Below, one piece after another: positions 6,819-15,685 of a DNA stretch of 40,859 nt (its first letter is position 1; every line of letters begins with the position of its first letter). Position numbers and translations under genes: made by a program. The notes beneath the pieces were generated by a model. It saw nothing but the letters and a program-made list of their open reading frames with translations. It was not told the DNA's origin and made no database searches. The stretch is from Oscillospiraceae bacterium (GTDB lineage: Bacteria > Bacillota > Clostridia > Oscillospirales > Oscillospiraceae), in NCBI GenBank assembly GCA_024685535.1, contig JAIKVS010000049.1:1-40859 (forward strand). The letters are read 5' to 3'.

Positions 6819-9451
6819 TTAACACCTCCGAGAATTACTTCAGCTTCTTTTAACGCGTCGGGAATTTTATCTATAAGCGGTCCGCCGCCCATTGCTGAAT
6901 CGGGTTTTCCGCCACCCTTGCCTCCTACTGTCTGTGAAAGCTGTTTTATGATCGAACCGGCGTTGAAACCGGCTTCAACAGCTTTTTTGCCGCAGGTACA
7001 GAACAGCACAGCCTTATCATCGTTTCTGACCGCTATTACCGCAACAACACTTTCATCTGCAGATCTCAGACTGTCGCCGATTTTTCTGACGTTCTCCACC
7101 GGCATTGCATCGAATACGGTTCTAACAAGCTTAACGGGACCTATCTGAACTGCTTCATCAATAAGCTTGCCTGCACTTCCGGCTGATTCCTTATCTTTAT
7201 ACTTTTCAATAACTCTTTTTGCTTCCCTAAGTTCATTGTCAAGCTGCACGAATCTGCCTTCAAGCTTATCCGGGGCACATTTTGTAAGTGAAGAGAGACT
7301 TTTCAGGACGGCAGTCCGTTCGTTGAAAAGACCAAGAGCTCTAACACCGGTAACCGCCTCTATCCTTCTTACACCGGATGCTACAGAACCCTCAGATATA
7401 ATGTGGAAAGATCCTATCTTCGCAGAGTTGGATACATGTGTTCCTCCGCACAGTTCAGAGCTGTAGCCGGCGACTTTCACGACCCTCACGGTCGCTCCGT
7501 ATTTCTCACCAAACAGCGCAGTAGCTCCGCTCTTCCTCGCATCATCAAGGCTCATGACTTCGGTATCAACTTTATAGTCACTGAGCACAGCTGCATTAAC
7601 TTTCTTTTCAGTTTCTCTCAGTTCATCTTCGGTCATTGGAGAAAAATGCGCAAAATCGAATCTCAGGAAGTCCGGCTCAACCAGGGAACCTGCCTGATGT
7701 ACATGATCACCAAGGATCTCTCTGAGGGCTTTGTGGAGAATATGAGTGGCTGTATGTGCTCTGGCTACGGCAGCTCTTCTGTCCGTATCAAAAGATACCG
7801 TTACTTTATCGCCAACTCTGATGTGACCTGAGGAAACTGTTCCGTAATGCATGTATTTTCCGCCGTTGTTTTTCTGGACGTTCTCGACCTTGAATTCGCC
7901 TCTTATGCCGGCTAGAATCCCGGTATCATTAACCTGGCCGCCCATTTCAGCGTACATAACGGTTTTATCAAGAACTATTATTGCTGATTGGCCGGAACTT
8001 ACTTCATTAGCAAACTCATTATCGAAAACAATTGCCAATACTTCCGAAGCAGTCTCAAAGTTATCGTATCCGCAGAAAACAGTATCCGGGATCTGCTTCC
8101 CGAATTCTATTCCGGCCCATCCGAGATCACCAAGTTTTTTTCTTGCTTCTCTGGCTCTCTCACGCTGTTCGTTCATAAGTTGCTCAAATGCGTTTAAATC
8201 TACTGTCATTCCGTTATCCGAACACATCTCTGATGTTAGATCGATGGGGAATCCGTAAGTATCGTAAAGCTTGAACGCATCGCTCCCTGAAAACACGGTC
8301 TCGCCGTTTTTCAGATGATCAGCCATAAGATCTGCAAATATCTTCAGGCCGCCGTCTATGGTCTTTGAAAAGCTGTTTTCCTCTGACTCGATAACATTCT
8401 CTATATAGCGCTGCTTTTCTCTAAGTTCAGGGTACTGACATTCATTCTCATGGACCACAGTATCAACTATTCTGTGGAGGAAGGGCTCATTAACACCCAG
8501 CAGTTTTCCATGTCTTGCAGCACGTCGAAGAAGTCTGCGGAGGACATATCCCCTGCCTTCATTTGATGGCAGGATACCGTCGCAGATCATAAAAACTGAA
8601 CTTCTTATATGGTCTGTAATAACGCGCAGCGAAACATCCGACTTAAGGGCCTTTCCGTAGTAGGCACCTGTTATCTCACTGACTTTTTCTGTGATATTCA
8701 TCACAGTGTCCACTTCAAACAGAGAATTAACCTCCTGGCATACGACAGCCAGTCTCTCAAGCCCCATACCTGTGTCAATATTCTTCTGTTTCAGCTCTGT
8801 ATAGTTTCCTTTGCCGTCGTTATCAAACTGTGAAAAAACGTTGTTCCAGACTTCTATGTATCTGTCGCAGTCACAGCCCACAGTGCAGTCAGGCCTTCCG
8901 CATCCGAACTTCTCTCCACGGTCGTAGTAGATCTCCGAACATGGTCCGCAGGGACCTGAACCATGTTCCCAGAAATTATCTTCCTTACCGAACCGGAAAA
9001 TCTTTTCTGCAGGTATGCCTATATCATCGTGCCAAAGATTCCATGCCTCGTCATCATCCTTATATACAGATGGATAGAGTCTTTCCGGATCCAGTCCAAC
9101 CCAGTCGGGAGACGTGAGGAACTCCCAGCTCCATTCGATCGCTTCCTTTTTGAAGTAATCTCCGAACGAGAAGTTACCCAGCATTTCAAAGTATGTTCCA
9201 TGCCTCGCTGTATGACCGACGTTTTCGATATCTCCGGTCCTTATACACTTCTGACATGTGCATACCCTGTGTCTCGGAGGCTCTTCCTCACCCTTGAACC
9301 AGGGTTTCATAGGGGTCATTCCGGCATTGATCAGAAGTACTGATTTATCATTCTGCGGAACAAGTGAAAAACTGGGTAATCTGAGATGGCCCTTCGTCTC
9401 AAAAAAGCTGAGGAACATCTCTCTCAATTCATTAAGTCCATATTTTTTCAT
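6815..9451 (-). CDS. alaS: Alanine--tRNA ligase
   Basis: This enzyme charges tRNA-Ala and edits mischarged Ser and Gly. It is 878 residues, the normal length. The class II catalytic core fills about 1-240 (NAGMTPMKPWF near 42-52, GSGPCGPCSEIYYD at 164-177, TGMGLERLA at 227-235). The editing domain carries zinc ligands HTATH (566-570) and CGGTH (668-672). The C-terminal oligomerisation domain ends in the glycine-rich region GGKGGGKPDSAMGGG. A good AGGAG site precedes the ATG. It starts 11 bases after the U32 gene, leaving no room for the T-box leader that often controls alaS in Bacillota, so its expression seems to follow the operon. Confidence 0.98.
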   Translation of the reverse strand: MKKYGLNELREMFLSFFETKGHLRLPSFSLVPQNDKSVLLINAGMTPMKPWFKGEEEPPRHRVCTCQKCIRTGDIENVGHTARHGTYFEMLGNFSFGDYFKKEAIEWSWEFLTSPDWVGLDPERLYPSVYKDDDEAWNLWHDDIGIPAEKIFRFGKEDNFWEHGSGPCGPCSEIYYDRGEKFGCGRPDCTVGCDCDRYIEVWNNVFSQFDNDGKGNYTELKQKNIDTGMGLERLAVVCQEVNSLFEVDTVMNITEKVSEITGAYYGKALKSDVSLRVITDHIRSSVFMICDGILPSNEGRGYVLRRLLRRAARHGKLLGVNEPFLHRIVDTVVHENECQYPELREKQRYIENVIESEENSFSKTIDGGLKIFADLMADHLKNGETVFSGSDAFKLYDTYGFPIDLTSEMCSDNGMTVDLNAFEQLMNEQRERAREARKKLGDLGWAGIEFGKQIPDTVFCGYDNFETASEVLAIVFDNEFANEVSSGQSAIIVLDKTVMYAEMGGQVNDTGILAGIRGEFKVENVQKNNGGKYMHYGTVSSGHIRVGDKVTVSFDTDRRAAVARAHTATHILHKALREILGDHVHQAGSLVEPDFLRFDFAHFSPMTEDELRETEKKVNAAVLSDYKVDTEVMSLDDARKSGATALFGEKYGATVRVVKVAGYSSELCGGTHVSNSAKIGSFHIISEGSVASGVRRIEAVTGVRALGLFNERTAVLKSLSSLTKCAPDKLEGRFVQLDNELREAKRVIEKYKDKESAGSAGKLIDEAVQIGPVKLVRTVFDAMPVENVRKIGDSLRSADESVVAVIAVRNDDKAVLFCTCGKKAVEAGFNAGSIIKQLSQTVGGKGGGKPDSAMGGGPLIDKIPDALKEAEVILGGVK

Positions 9452-9462
9452 AATAACTCCTG

Positions 9463-10668
9463 CTATATAGATCTTTTTCTTATTATTGACATAGGGGGCG
9501 CTTCTTTCGGCAGCAATGCTTTGAAAACCATCTTCGCTCTCGGAGTGCTGACTATCAGGGAACCGTCCTCTGCAAAAAGCTTATCTGCTGTAAATGAGAC
9601 CGGTTTTTCTCCCGGTACAAGCAGTTCGAGTTCATCGCCGGCAAAGAACTTGTTTCTCTGCGTTAATACAGCTTCACCATCAGGTTTACAGGATTCAACT
9701 ACAGCAACAACATTGGCCTCCGAGTAATACATGGAATCAGAGTAATGCTGACCGGGCTGGTCATAATAGAAGCCTGTCGTATATGGTCTGTGGCTCACCA
9801 TGTCCACTTCTTTTATCCAGATCGGATCAAGAGCTTCAACGTTTACTGCTGCATCAATAGCATGCCTGTAAGCTGAAGTTACAACTGCAGTATAATAGAA
9901 AGATTTCATTCTTCCTTCGATCTTCAGGCTCGTTACGCCGGCTTCAAGAAGCTCGGGAACATGCTCTATCATGCACAGATCTTTTGAATTAAAGATATAT
10001 GTGCCTTTATCTTCTACTACAGGGAAGTACTCTCCCGGTCTCGTTTCTTCCACCAGCCTGTATTTCCACCTGCAGGGTTGGGCACAGCTGCCTCTGTTTG
10101 AATCTCTTCCCGTCAGGTAATTTGAAAGCAGGCATCTTCCGGAAAACGAAACACACATTGCACCGTGAACAAAACATTCCAGCCGGAGCTCATCAGGAGT
10201 TTGCTCTCTTATCTTCTTAATCTCGGACAGCTTCAACTCACGGGCTAAAACAACTGTATCCGCTCCGAGAGAATACAGTGCATTTGCAGTTTCACTGTTA
10301 ACAACACCAAACTGGGTGCTCATATGGATCTTCATAGCCGGAGCATATTTCTTTACCATAGAAAGCACACCCATATCGGCCACAATGACTGCATCAGCCC
10401 CGGCTTCATTAAGGAGCCCTAGATAAGCAGGAAGTCTTTCCATTTCATCATCGTGCGGCAGTGTGTTGCAGGTAAAATAGGCTTTTACGCCATGCTGATG
10501 ACAGTATGAAACGGTATCAGCGATTTCTTCATCGCTGAAGTTTGCCGCTCCTGCTCTCATGCCGAATTCCCTGCCGGCAAGATATACCGCATCAGCTCCG
10601 TATGCTGCAGCCATTTTAAGCCGCTCCATATCTCCTGCCGGAGAAAGAAGTTCAACCGTTCTCTTCAT
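9463..10668 (-). CDS. U32 family peptidase-like protein, probable tRNA U34 hydroxylation factor (TrhP/YrrO type)
   Basis: About 401 residues. The U32 signature is clear: ECFVHGAMCVSFSGRC, with further cysteines in RGSCAQPCRW, which in this family hold an iron-sulphur cluster. The family is annotated as a peptidase, but characterised members (E. coli TrhP, Bacillus TrhP1/TrhP2, also called YrrN/YrrO) use prephenate to hydroxylate uridine 34 of tRNAs, and RlhA acts on 23S rRNA. The placement beside mltG and alaS matches the Bacillus yrrL-yrrO locus, which favours a TrhP-like role. That assignment is inference. I start at MKRTVELLSPAG (10668) because the family begins with ELLSPAGD. The 25 residues readable upstream lie inside mltG. 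The overlap with mltG is 17 bases. Confidence 0.88.
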   Translation of the reverse strand: MKRTVELLSPAGDMERLKMAAAYGADAVYLAGREFGMRAGAANFSDEEIADTVSYCHQHGVKAYFTCNTLPHDDEMERLPAYLGLLNEAGADAVIVADMGVLSMVKKYAPAMKIHMSTQFGVVNSETANALYSLGADTVVLARELKLSEIKKIREQTPDELRLECFVHGAMCVSFSGRCLLSNYLTGRDSNRGSCAQPCRWKYRLVEETRPGEYFPVVEDKGTYIFNSKDLCMIEHVPELLEAGVTSLKIEGRMKSFYYTAVVTSAYRHAIDAAVNVEALDPIWIKEVDMVSHRPYTTGFYYDQPGQHYSDSMYYSEANVVAVVESCKPDGEAVLTQRNKFFAGDELELLVPGEKPVSFTADKLFAEDGSLIVSTPRAKMVFKALLPKEAPPMSIIRKRSI

Positions 10669-11929
10669 TTCTCTGCGTTTCAACAAAGGCAAGGAAGTCA
10701 TTGTAGTATGTGAAGAATCTGCTGGAACCCGCCTCTTTGTCATAATAGAAGTAATAATAGTTAGTTTCTGCCGGATTCAGTGCTGCATTAATTGCGGCAA
10801 GGCTCGGGTTGCAGATAGGCGTAGGCGGAAGACCGGCATTGATATTAGTGTTATAAGGACTGTCTTCAGAGAGCATCTCCGCCGTCGGTGATCCTTCATA
10901 ATTCTGATGAATATACAGTATGGAGGATTCAAGTCCGAGGGTCATGTCAGAGCGAAGCCTGTTGTAGATAACTGAGGAAACGAGAGTTCTCTCATCCACA
11001 CCGGTTTCAACATCCACAGCCGCTTCCTTCTCGATAAGCGAAGCAATAGTCACTATATCTTTCAGCGAATAGCCGGTTTCACTCAGCTGCTTCTGCATAT
11101 CAGCAGTATTCTTTGCGTTGAAATTGGAAAGAAGCTTATTAATTGCACTTGAAGCCTGCATACCTACATAGAATTGATAAGTATCCGGGAAGAGATATCC
11201 CTCAAGTCTTGAAGCATCTCCAATCTTATCCGGATCAAGAAAACTGTAGTTGAAGGATGAATTGGCAGCGGAATACATGAGTTCCTCATAGGATGCAACA
11301 CCGTTTTCCTGGAGCAGCATGAATATCTGATGCATTGTGTAGCCTTCAGGTATCATAACGTCAACAGTGACCGCCGCTCCAGAGCCTGCCTGCATCTTTT
11401 TTATGATGGCGCGGTAGTCAAGATTGGATCTCAGCTCGTATGTTCCGGGATCAATTTTCTTATCAGCATCCGAGAATCTGCAGAACAGTTTAAACAGCCA
11501 TTCATACTCAATAATTCCTGATTCTTTCAGCGCAGATGATACAAAATCGATGTCTGCCTTTGAAACCTCCTTCATACCAGTAAAGTTACCGTCTTCATCT
11601 GTAACTTCCTCAGTAACGGTTTCAAATATATCAGTAGGAAGACTTATTGTTGCCGAAACGCTGTCCTTGTTCAGAGCCAGAGCATCGGATGCAGCCATCC
11701 ATGCAAAGCATGCCAGAACAATGCTGACGCAAAGGATGAAAACAAGATACATAAGCCCGCCAAGACAGCCGGATTTATACTCCTGGCTCCTGCGGACCGG
11801 CAGATAATCTCTTTCAGATTCTTCGTCACCGGTATAGTTTTTTATCCGTTTATCGTTTATTTTAACAGATGCTGAACTTCCGCTGTCAGAAGAATTATTG
11901 TGTTTTGCCTTTTTTTCCTTATCAGGCAT
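10652..11929 (-). CDS. mltG: Endolytic murein transglycosylase MltG (YceG-like)
   Basis: This membrane-anchored lytic transglycosylase cuts nascent glycan strands near the membrane and helps terminate peptidoglycan chains. It is 425 residues. A charged cytoplasmic N-tail (1-55) is followed by one membrane helix (about 57-80), a LysM-like region, then the catalytic domain with EGYLFPDTYQF (243-253), the catalytic Glu in SLIEKEA (Glu300) and the conserved YNTNINAGLPPTPI...NPS segment. The cytoplasmic tail is longer than in E. coli MltG, as is common in Gram-positive forms, where it may bind divisome partners or be phosphorylated. It is the yrrL counterpart and sits directly upstream of the U32 gene. 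Confidence 0.95.
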   Translation of the reverse strand: MPDKEKKAKHNNSSDSGSSASVKINDKRIKNYTGDEESERDYLPVRRSQEYKSGCLGGLMYLVFILCVSIVLACFAWMAASDALALNKDSVSATISLPTDIFETVTEEVTDEDGNFTGMKEVSKADIDFVSSALKESGIIEYEWLFKLFCRFSDADKKIDPGTYELRSNLDYRAIIKKMQAGSGAAVTVDVMIPEGYTMHQIFMLLQENGVASYEELMYSAANSSFNYSFLDPDKIGDASRLEGYLFPDTYQFYVGMQASSAINKLLSNFNAKNTADMQKQLSETGYSLKDIVTIASLIEKEAAVDVETGVDERTLVSSVIYNRLRSDMTLGLESSILYIHQNYEGSPTAEMLSEDSPYNTNINAGLPPTPICNPSLAAINAALNPAETNYYYFYYDKEAGSSRFFTYYNDFLAFVETQRNEENG

Positions 11930-11946
11930 TATTTACTCCAAATCAA

Positions 11947-12627
11947 TTAAAGCACAGAGAGAAGCTGATGATATATATCATCGTTTTTCTCAGTTATTTC
12001 TCTTTCTGTACCGTTTTTCTCAAACGGTACAAGTGTCCAACCGAAGTATTCGCAGGCCATACGGGCCGTTTTGATGCATCTTTCAAGATACTCAGCGTCT
12101 TTCTCATGTATATCTGCAGAGGTATGGTGCTTTTCCTGGCGTTTTTTCATTCTGCGAAGAGATGTATTAAGGTCAACATCTAGGAAAAACACCTTATCAG
12201 GCTCAGGCAGTCCGATTTTCACATATTCAAGGTCTGACACCCATGCTAAATAATCTTTAAGCTCATTTTCCGGCAGCTTTGCACCCTGATGCACAATGTT
12301 TGAGGTAGTATATCTGTCTGCAATAATAAGTTTCCCCGAAGAGTAATCGCTTCCCCAGTCATCCTTGAAGGATGCATAACGGTCTACAGCATAGAAAAGC
12401 GAAGCTGCAAATGCATTGACATCATCAGGATGGCTTCCGAATGCTCCTCCAAGGTAAAGCCTTATCAGCGCACTGCTTTCTTTTTCATATCTGGGGAAAA
12501 CGATCTGTCTGAAAGCTATCCCGTCAGAGCTCAGCCTTTCACATATTCGGCGGTATTGAGATGACTTGCCGCTTCCGTCTATCCCCTCAAAAATAATAAG
12601 TTTTCCGTTTTCAATTATTTGTTTCAT
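11947..12627 (-). CDS. tmk: Thymidylate kinase (dTMP kinase)
   Basis: This enzyme phosphorylates dTMP to dTDP for DNA synthesis. It is 226 residues, slightly longer than the usual 205-215. The P-loop is FEGIDGSGKSSQ near the N-terminus, the DR(Y)-type substrate motif is DRYTTSN followed by HQGAKL, and a basic lid region RRMKKRQEKHH follows. The canonical motif ends in an AYQ-like segment. Here it reads VHQ, so the thymine pocket may differ slightly. The gene lies 3 bases after the sirtuin stop and 17 before mltG, inside the prfC-comEC operon. In many Clostridia tmk lies with the holB and recR genes, so this placement is less usual. Confidence 0.93.
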   Translation of the reverse strand: MKQIIENGKLIIFEGIDGSGKSSQYRRICERLSSDGIAFRQIVFPRYEKESSALIRLYLGGAFGSHPDDVNAFAASLFYAVDRYASFKDDWGSDYSSGKLIIADRYTTSNIVHQGAKLPENELKDYLAWVSDLEYVKIGLPEPDKVFFLDVDLNTSLRRMKKRQEKHHTSADIHEKDAEYLERCIKTARMACEYFGWTLVPFEKNGTEREITEKNDDIYHQLLSVL

Positions 12628-12630
12628 CGT

Positions 12631-13347
12631 TCAGACCTGTGAGAATACATATCCGATGTTTTCATGGATCACGAGATCCGCATATTCATCATACGGAGTG
12701 GCACTGCGGTTTATAAGCACAAGCTTGTTTCCGTTATAGTAATTGATAAGTCCGGCTGCAGGATAGACATTTAGCGAAGTTCCGCCGACTATAAGTACAT
12801 CGGCATTCCTGATATACGCTATGGAATCTCTGAGCACCTTGTCGTCAAGAGACTCTTCATATAAAACTATATCCGGCCGGATAACACCTCCGCAGGAACA
12901 TCTTGGTACACCTTCGCAGTTTTCCATCTCTTCTGCACTGTATGGCTTTCCGCAGGAAGAGCAGTAGGCTCTATGCAGCGTTCCGTGAAGTTCAAGCACT
13001 CTCCTGCTGCCGGCAGCCTGATGAAGCCCGTCAATGTTTTGTGTGATGACAGCCTTCAGCTTCCCTTCCCTTTCCAGTTCGGCAAGTCTTAAATGAGCCT
13101 GATTCGGCTTGAAGCCTCTAACATTAAGCTTGGCATGATGAAAACGATAGTATTCCTCAGGATTACGCATGAAAAAAGAATGGCTCAGAATCGTTTCTGG
13201 CGGATATTTCCATTTCTGGTTATAGAGCCCGTCTACACTTCTGAAATCCGGTATCCCGCTTTCAGTGCTGACTCCGGCACCTCCGAAAAAAACAATATTA
13301 TCACTTTCATCGATTATCTTTTTTAACTTTTCAATATCGCTGCTCAT
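12631..13347 (-). CDS. cobB: NAD-dependent protein deacylase, Sir2 family
   Basis: This is a sirtuin of 238 residues. It removes acyl groups from protein lysines using NAD and releases nicotinamide and O-acyl-ADP-ribose. The NAD site GGAGVSTESGIPDFRS (22-37), TQNIDGLH (102-109) and the catalytic His121 in ELHGT are all present. The zinc ribbon uses Cys129 and Cys132 (CSSC) and Cys150 and Cys152 (CSC). These are class U/III-like bacterial features. Typical sirtuins use CxxC twice, and the second pair here is spaced C-x-C. The start overlaps the preceding cyclodeaminase-like gene by ATGA. Substrates cannot be read from sequence. Confidence 0.93.
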   Translation of the reverse strand: MSSDIEKLKKIIDESDNIVFFGGAGVSTESGIPDFRSVDGLYNQKWKYPPETILSHSFFMRNPEEYYRFHHAKLNVRGFKPNQAHLRLAELEREGKLKAVITQNIDGLHQAAGSRRVLELHGTLHRAYCSSCGKPYSAEEMENCEGVPRCSCGGVIRPDIVLYEESLDDKVLRDSIAYIRNADVLIVGGTSLNVYPAAGLINYYNGNKLVLINRSATPYDEYADLVIHENIGYVFSQV

Positions 13348-13976
13348 TTTTTCACCTCGTAAGCGCCCATTTTCCCGACTGCGGAAAACACTTTATCCTT
13401 CAGTTTTCTGCACTCATCCGAATATATCTCCGTCTGCCGGTTCGTAACATAAATATCGGTGCTGTCATCACTGAGTTTCATTACAGATCCTATATACGCA
13501 GCAGCTGTTTCAATGCTTGAATACGCAAGTGCTGCAGACTCAAAAACATAATGAGGAATGTTTTCAGTATACATGGCACAAAGCTCATCGCAGAAATCAA
13601 GAAGTGCCTTCATCATATCCATAGTCTCAAAGGCAATTGCACATGCCGGCTGGCAGCATGCTGATATCTTTACAGAGTCACCATCATCTGCCGCCTTCCT
13701 TATAGGACCCCTGCAGCGGACATCCTCATCGATCAGGTGCACCATATAGTTTCTGATGATCTCGGTATTCCTGCATATATAATCGATACGATTTTTATCT
13801 GTTTCAGGCAGCTTTACAGCTGTCTCGGCAGCTCTTTTGAGAAGTGACGCTGCAAGCGACGCAGTAATGCATGCAGCACTTCCTGAATCGATCTTTTCCG
13901 ATTTATCGGAAAGTTTAGCCGAAAGCTCATCAAACGGCAGTTTTTTCAATATTTCGATAAGCAGCTTTTTTTCCAT
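13344..13976 (-). CDS. Cyclodeaminase/cyclohydrolase family protein (FTCD C-terminal-like), divergent
   Basis: About 210 residues, predicted all-helical. The N-terminal pattern (LPFDELSAKLSDKS, then an SGSAACITASLAASLL helix at 31-46) and the mid-region LIDEDVRCRGPIRKA follow the formiminotransferase-cyclodeaminase C-terminal / FchA family, which releases ammonia from formimino-THF or opens methenyl-THF. The glycine-rich loop is usually P-x-GGGSVAA. Here it is IDSGSAA, so folate binding is uncertain. A run of cysteines (ISACCQPACAIAF) is also unusual. It lies between prfC and the sirtuin with overlapping or near-touching ends, so it is co-expressed with them. I recognise the family but not the exact substrate. 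Confidence 0.7.
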   Translation of the reverse strand: MEKKLLIEILKKLPFDELSAKLSDKSEKIDSGSAACITASLAASLLKRAAETAVKLPETDKNRIDYICRNTEIIRNYMVHLIDEDVRCRGPIRKAADDGDSVKISACCQPACAIAFETMDMMKALLDFCDELCAMYTENIPHYVFESAALAYSSIETAAAYIGSVMKLSDDSTDIYVTNRQTEIYSDECRKLKDKVFSAVGKMGAYEVKK

Positions 13977-13984
13977 GGTGATCC

Positions 13985-15574
13985 TTAATCAGTATTGAAT
14001 TCTCTTAAGACAAGTCCCTCATTCTTCTGCATCGCCCAATTTATGCACCAGGATGAGGTGAAGAGCAGAAGATTGTTTCCTTTATAATCCTGTACCCATT
14101 TAGTGTCACTGGTAAGGTTCAGCCGATCAGGAGAAGCGGGTGAACTGTCGATCCACCGTATACATTCATAAGGCAGATCTCTTCTTCTTATATCTACACC
14201 GTATTCAGTCCTAAGTCTGTATTCCAGCACTTCGAATTGAAGAACACCTACAACGCCAACTATTACTTCCTCAATTCCGGAAAAAGGTTCATGGAATATC
14301 TGGATTGCGCCTTCCTGGGCGATCTGCATTATCCCTTTCTCAAACTGTTTGCGTTTCATCGTATCAGTACGTTCAACCGATGCAAAATGCTCAGGTGCGA
14401 AAGTTGGTATGCCGGCGTATGATACATCCATTCCTTTTTCACATACAGTGTCGCCTATAGAGAATATGCCGGGATCAAAAACGCCAATTATATCCCCAGC
14501 ATATGCTTCATCTATGATCGAACGGTCCTGCGCCATCAATTGCTGAGGCTGGGCAAGTTTTATCAGTTTCTTCTGCTGTACATGATAATACTCTCTGTCC
14601 CTTTCAAACTTGCCGGAACATATCCTGAAGAAAGCGATCCTGTCTCTGTGAGCTTTGTTCATGTTTGCCTGGATCTTGAACACGAAGGCCGAAAATCCTT
14701 CTGAAAACGGGCTGATCTCCCTATCACCGGAAACTCTCGGAAGCGGCGGCATGGTAAGTTCTATGAATTTGTTGAGAAACTGCTCTACGCCGAAGTTATT
14801 CAGTGCAGACCCGAAGAAAACGGGACTGAGCTTACCGGAACGCACCTGATCGATATCGAACTCAAACCCTGCCCCGTCAAGAAGTTCGGCCTCCTCAACA
14901 AGAGTATCATACTGCCCGTACGAAAGAACTTCATTCAGAGCTTCTTTGTCATCAATGGAGTATTCAGAAGCTGATATCCTGGTCTGTCCGCGATGAAACT
15001 CGTTGAAAATGAGAAGCGAACGTGACTGTCTGTCATATACGCCTCTGAAGTTCTGCCCGCATCCGACCGGCCAGTTGAAAGGGTATGTACCTATACCGAA
15101 TTCCTTTTCAAGCTGTTCCAGAAGCTCAAATGAGCTCAAAGCCTCTCTGTCCAGCTTGTTTATAAACGTAAAAATAGGTATATGCCGCATGGCGCAGATT
15201 TTAAAGAGTTTTCTTGTCTGAGGCTCTATTCCTTTTGCTGCATCTATAACCATTACAGCAGAGTCTGCCGCCATTAGCGTTCTGTAAGTGTCTTCAGAAA
15301 AATCCTGATGTCCGGGTGTATCAAGTATGTTGATGCAATAACCTCTGTAATCAAACTGCATGACAGAGGATGTAACAGAGATACCTCTCTGTTTTTCAAG
15401 CTCCATCCAGTCAGATACTGCATGTCTTGCCGCAGCCTTTCCCTTAACAGCTCCTGCCTGCTGTATCGCTCCGCCATACAGGAGCAGTTTTTCTGTCAGG
15501 GTAGTCTTTCCGGCGTCAGGGTGCGAGATGATCGCAAAAGTCCTTCTTCTTTTGATTTCTTCCTGTGTTTCCAT
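13985..15574 (-). CDS. prfC: Peptide chain release factor 3
   Basis: RF3 is a translational GTPase that recycles RF1 and RF2 from the ribosome and takes part in post-peptidyl-transfer quality control. It is 529 residues, full length. The G domain shows SHPDAGKTTLTEKLL (P-loop), the switch region with EKQRGISVTSS, DTPGHQDFSEDT and NKLD. The RF3 lineage is marked by GGAIQQAGAVKGK and by the KRKQFEKGIMQIAQEGAIQ segment of the C-terminal domain. It heads the operon that runs to comEC. AAGGAT lies about 17 bases before the ATG, farther than optimal, so initiation may be weak. The frame offers no better-placed start. Confidence 0.96.
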   Translation of the reverse strand: METQEEIKRRRTFAIISHPDAGKTTLTEKLLLYGGAIQQAGAVKGKAAARHAVSDWMELEKQRGISVTSSVMQFDYRGYCINILDTPGHQDFSEDTYRTLMAADSAVMVIDAAKGIEPQTRKLFKICAMRHIPIFTFINKLDREALSSFELLEQLEKEFGIGTYPFNWPVGCGQNFRGVYDRQSRSLLIFNEFHRGQTRISASEYSIDDKEALNEVLSYGQYDTLVEEAELLDGAGFEFDIDQVRSGKLSPVFFGSALNNFGVEQFLNKFIELTMPPLPRVSGDREISPFSEGFSAFVFKIQANMNKAHRDRIAFFRICSGKFERDREYYHVQQKKLIKLAQPQQLMAQDRSIIDEAYAGDIIGVFDPGIFSIGDTVCEKGMDVSYAGIPTFAPEHFASVERTDTMKRKQFEKGIMQIAQEGAIQIFHEPFSGIEEVIVGVVGVLQFEVLEYRLRTEYGVDIRRRDLPYECIRWIDSSPASPDRLNLTSDTKWVQDYKGNNLLLFTSSWCINWAMQKNEGLVLREFNTD

Positions 15575-15615
15575 ATGTTGAAATATTAATATCCTTATTG
15601 TACTATAACTTTACT

Positions 15616-15644
15616 ATATTATCACAGGATGCGCTATTTATCAA
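15616..15644 (-). promoter_or_regulatory. Probable promoter of the prfC operon
   Basis: On the minus strand there is TTGATA (15639-15644), a 17-base spacer and TAATAT (15616-15621). Two direct copies of TACTATA (plus-strand 15601-15607 and 15612-15618), one helical turn apart, overlap the -10 region and the presumed start. This promoter would serve prfC through comEC. Confidence 0.5.
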
Positions 15645-15646
15645 AT

Positions 15647-15676
15647 AAAAAACGGCTTTATAAAAAGCCGTTTTTT
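15647..15676. terminator. Intrinsic terminator after the methionine gamma-lyase-family gene
   Basis: A perfect 13-bp stem, AAAAAACGGCTTT (15647-15659) with AAAGCCGTTTTTT (15664-15676), has a four-base loop. It starts 9 bases past the end of the gene and gives a T-rich tail on either strand. It separates the murD pair from the prfC promoter. Confidence 0.85.
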
Positions 15677-15685
15677 ATACTTATT

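Noticed and set aside
10669-10743. N-terminal extension of the U32 protein to 10743
   Set aside because: The extra 25 residues lie inside mltG and precede the family's natural N-terminus ELLSPAGD.
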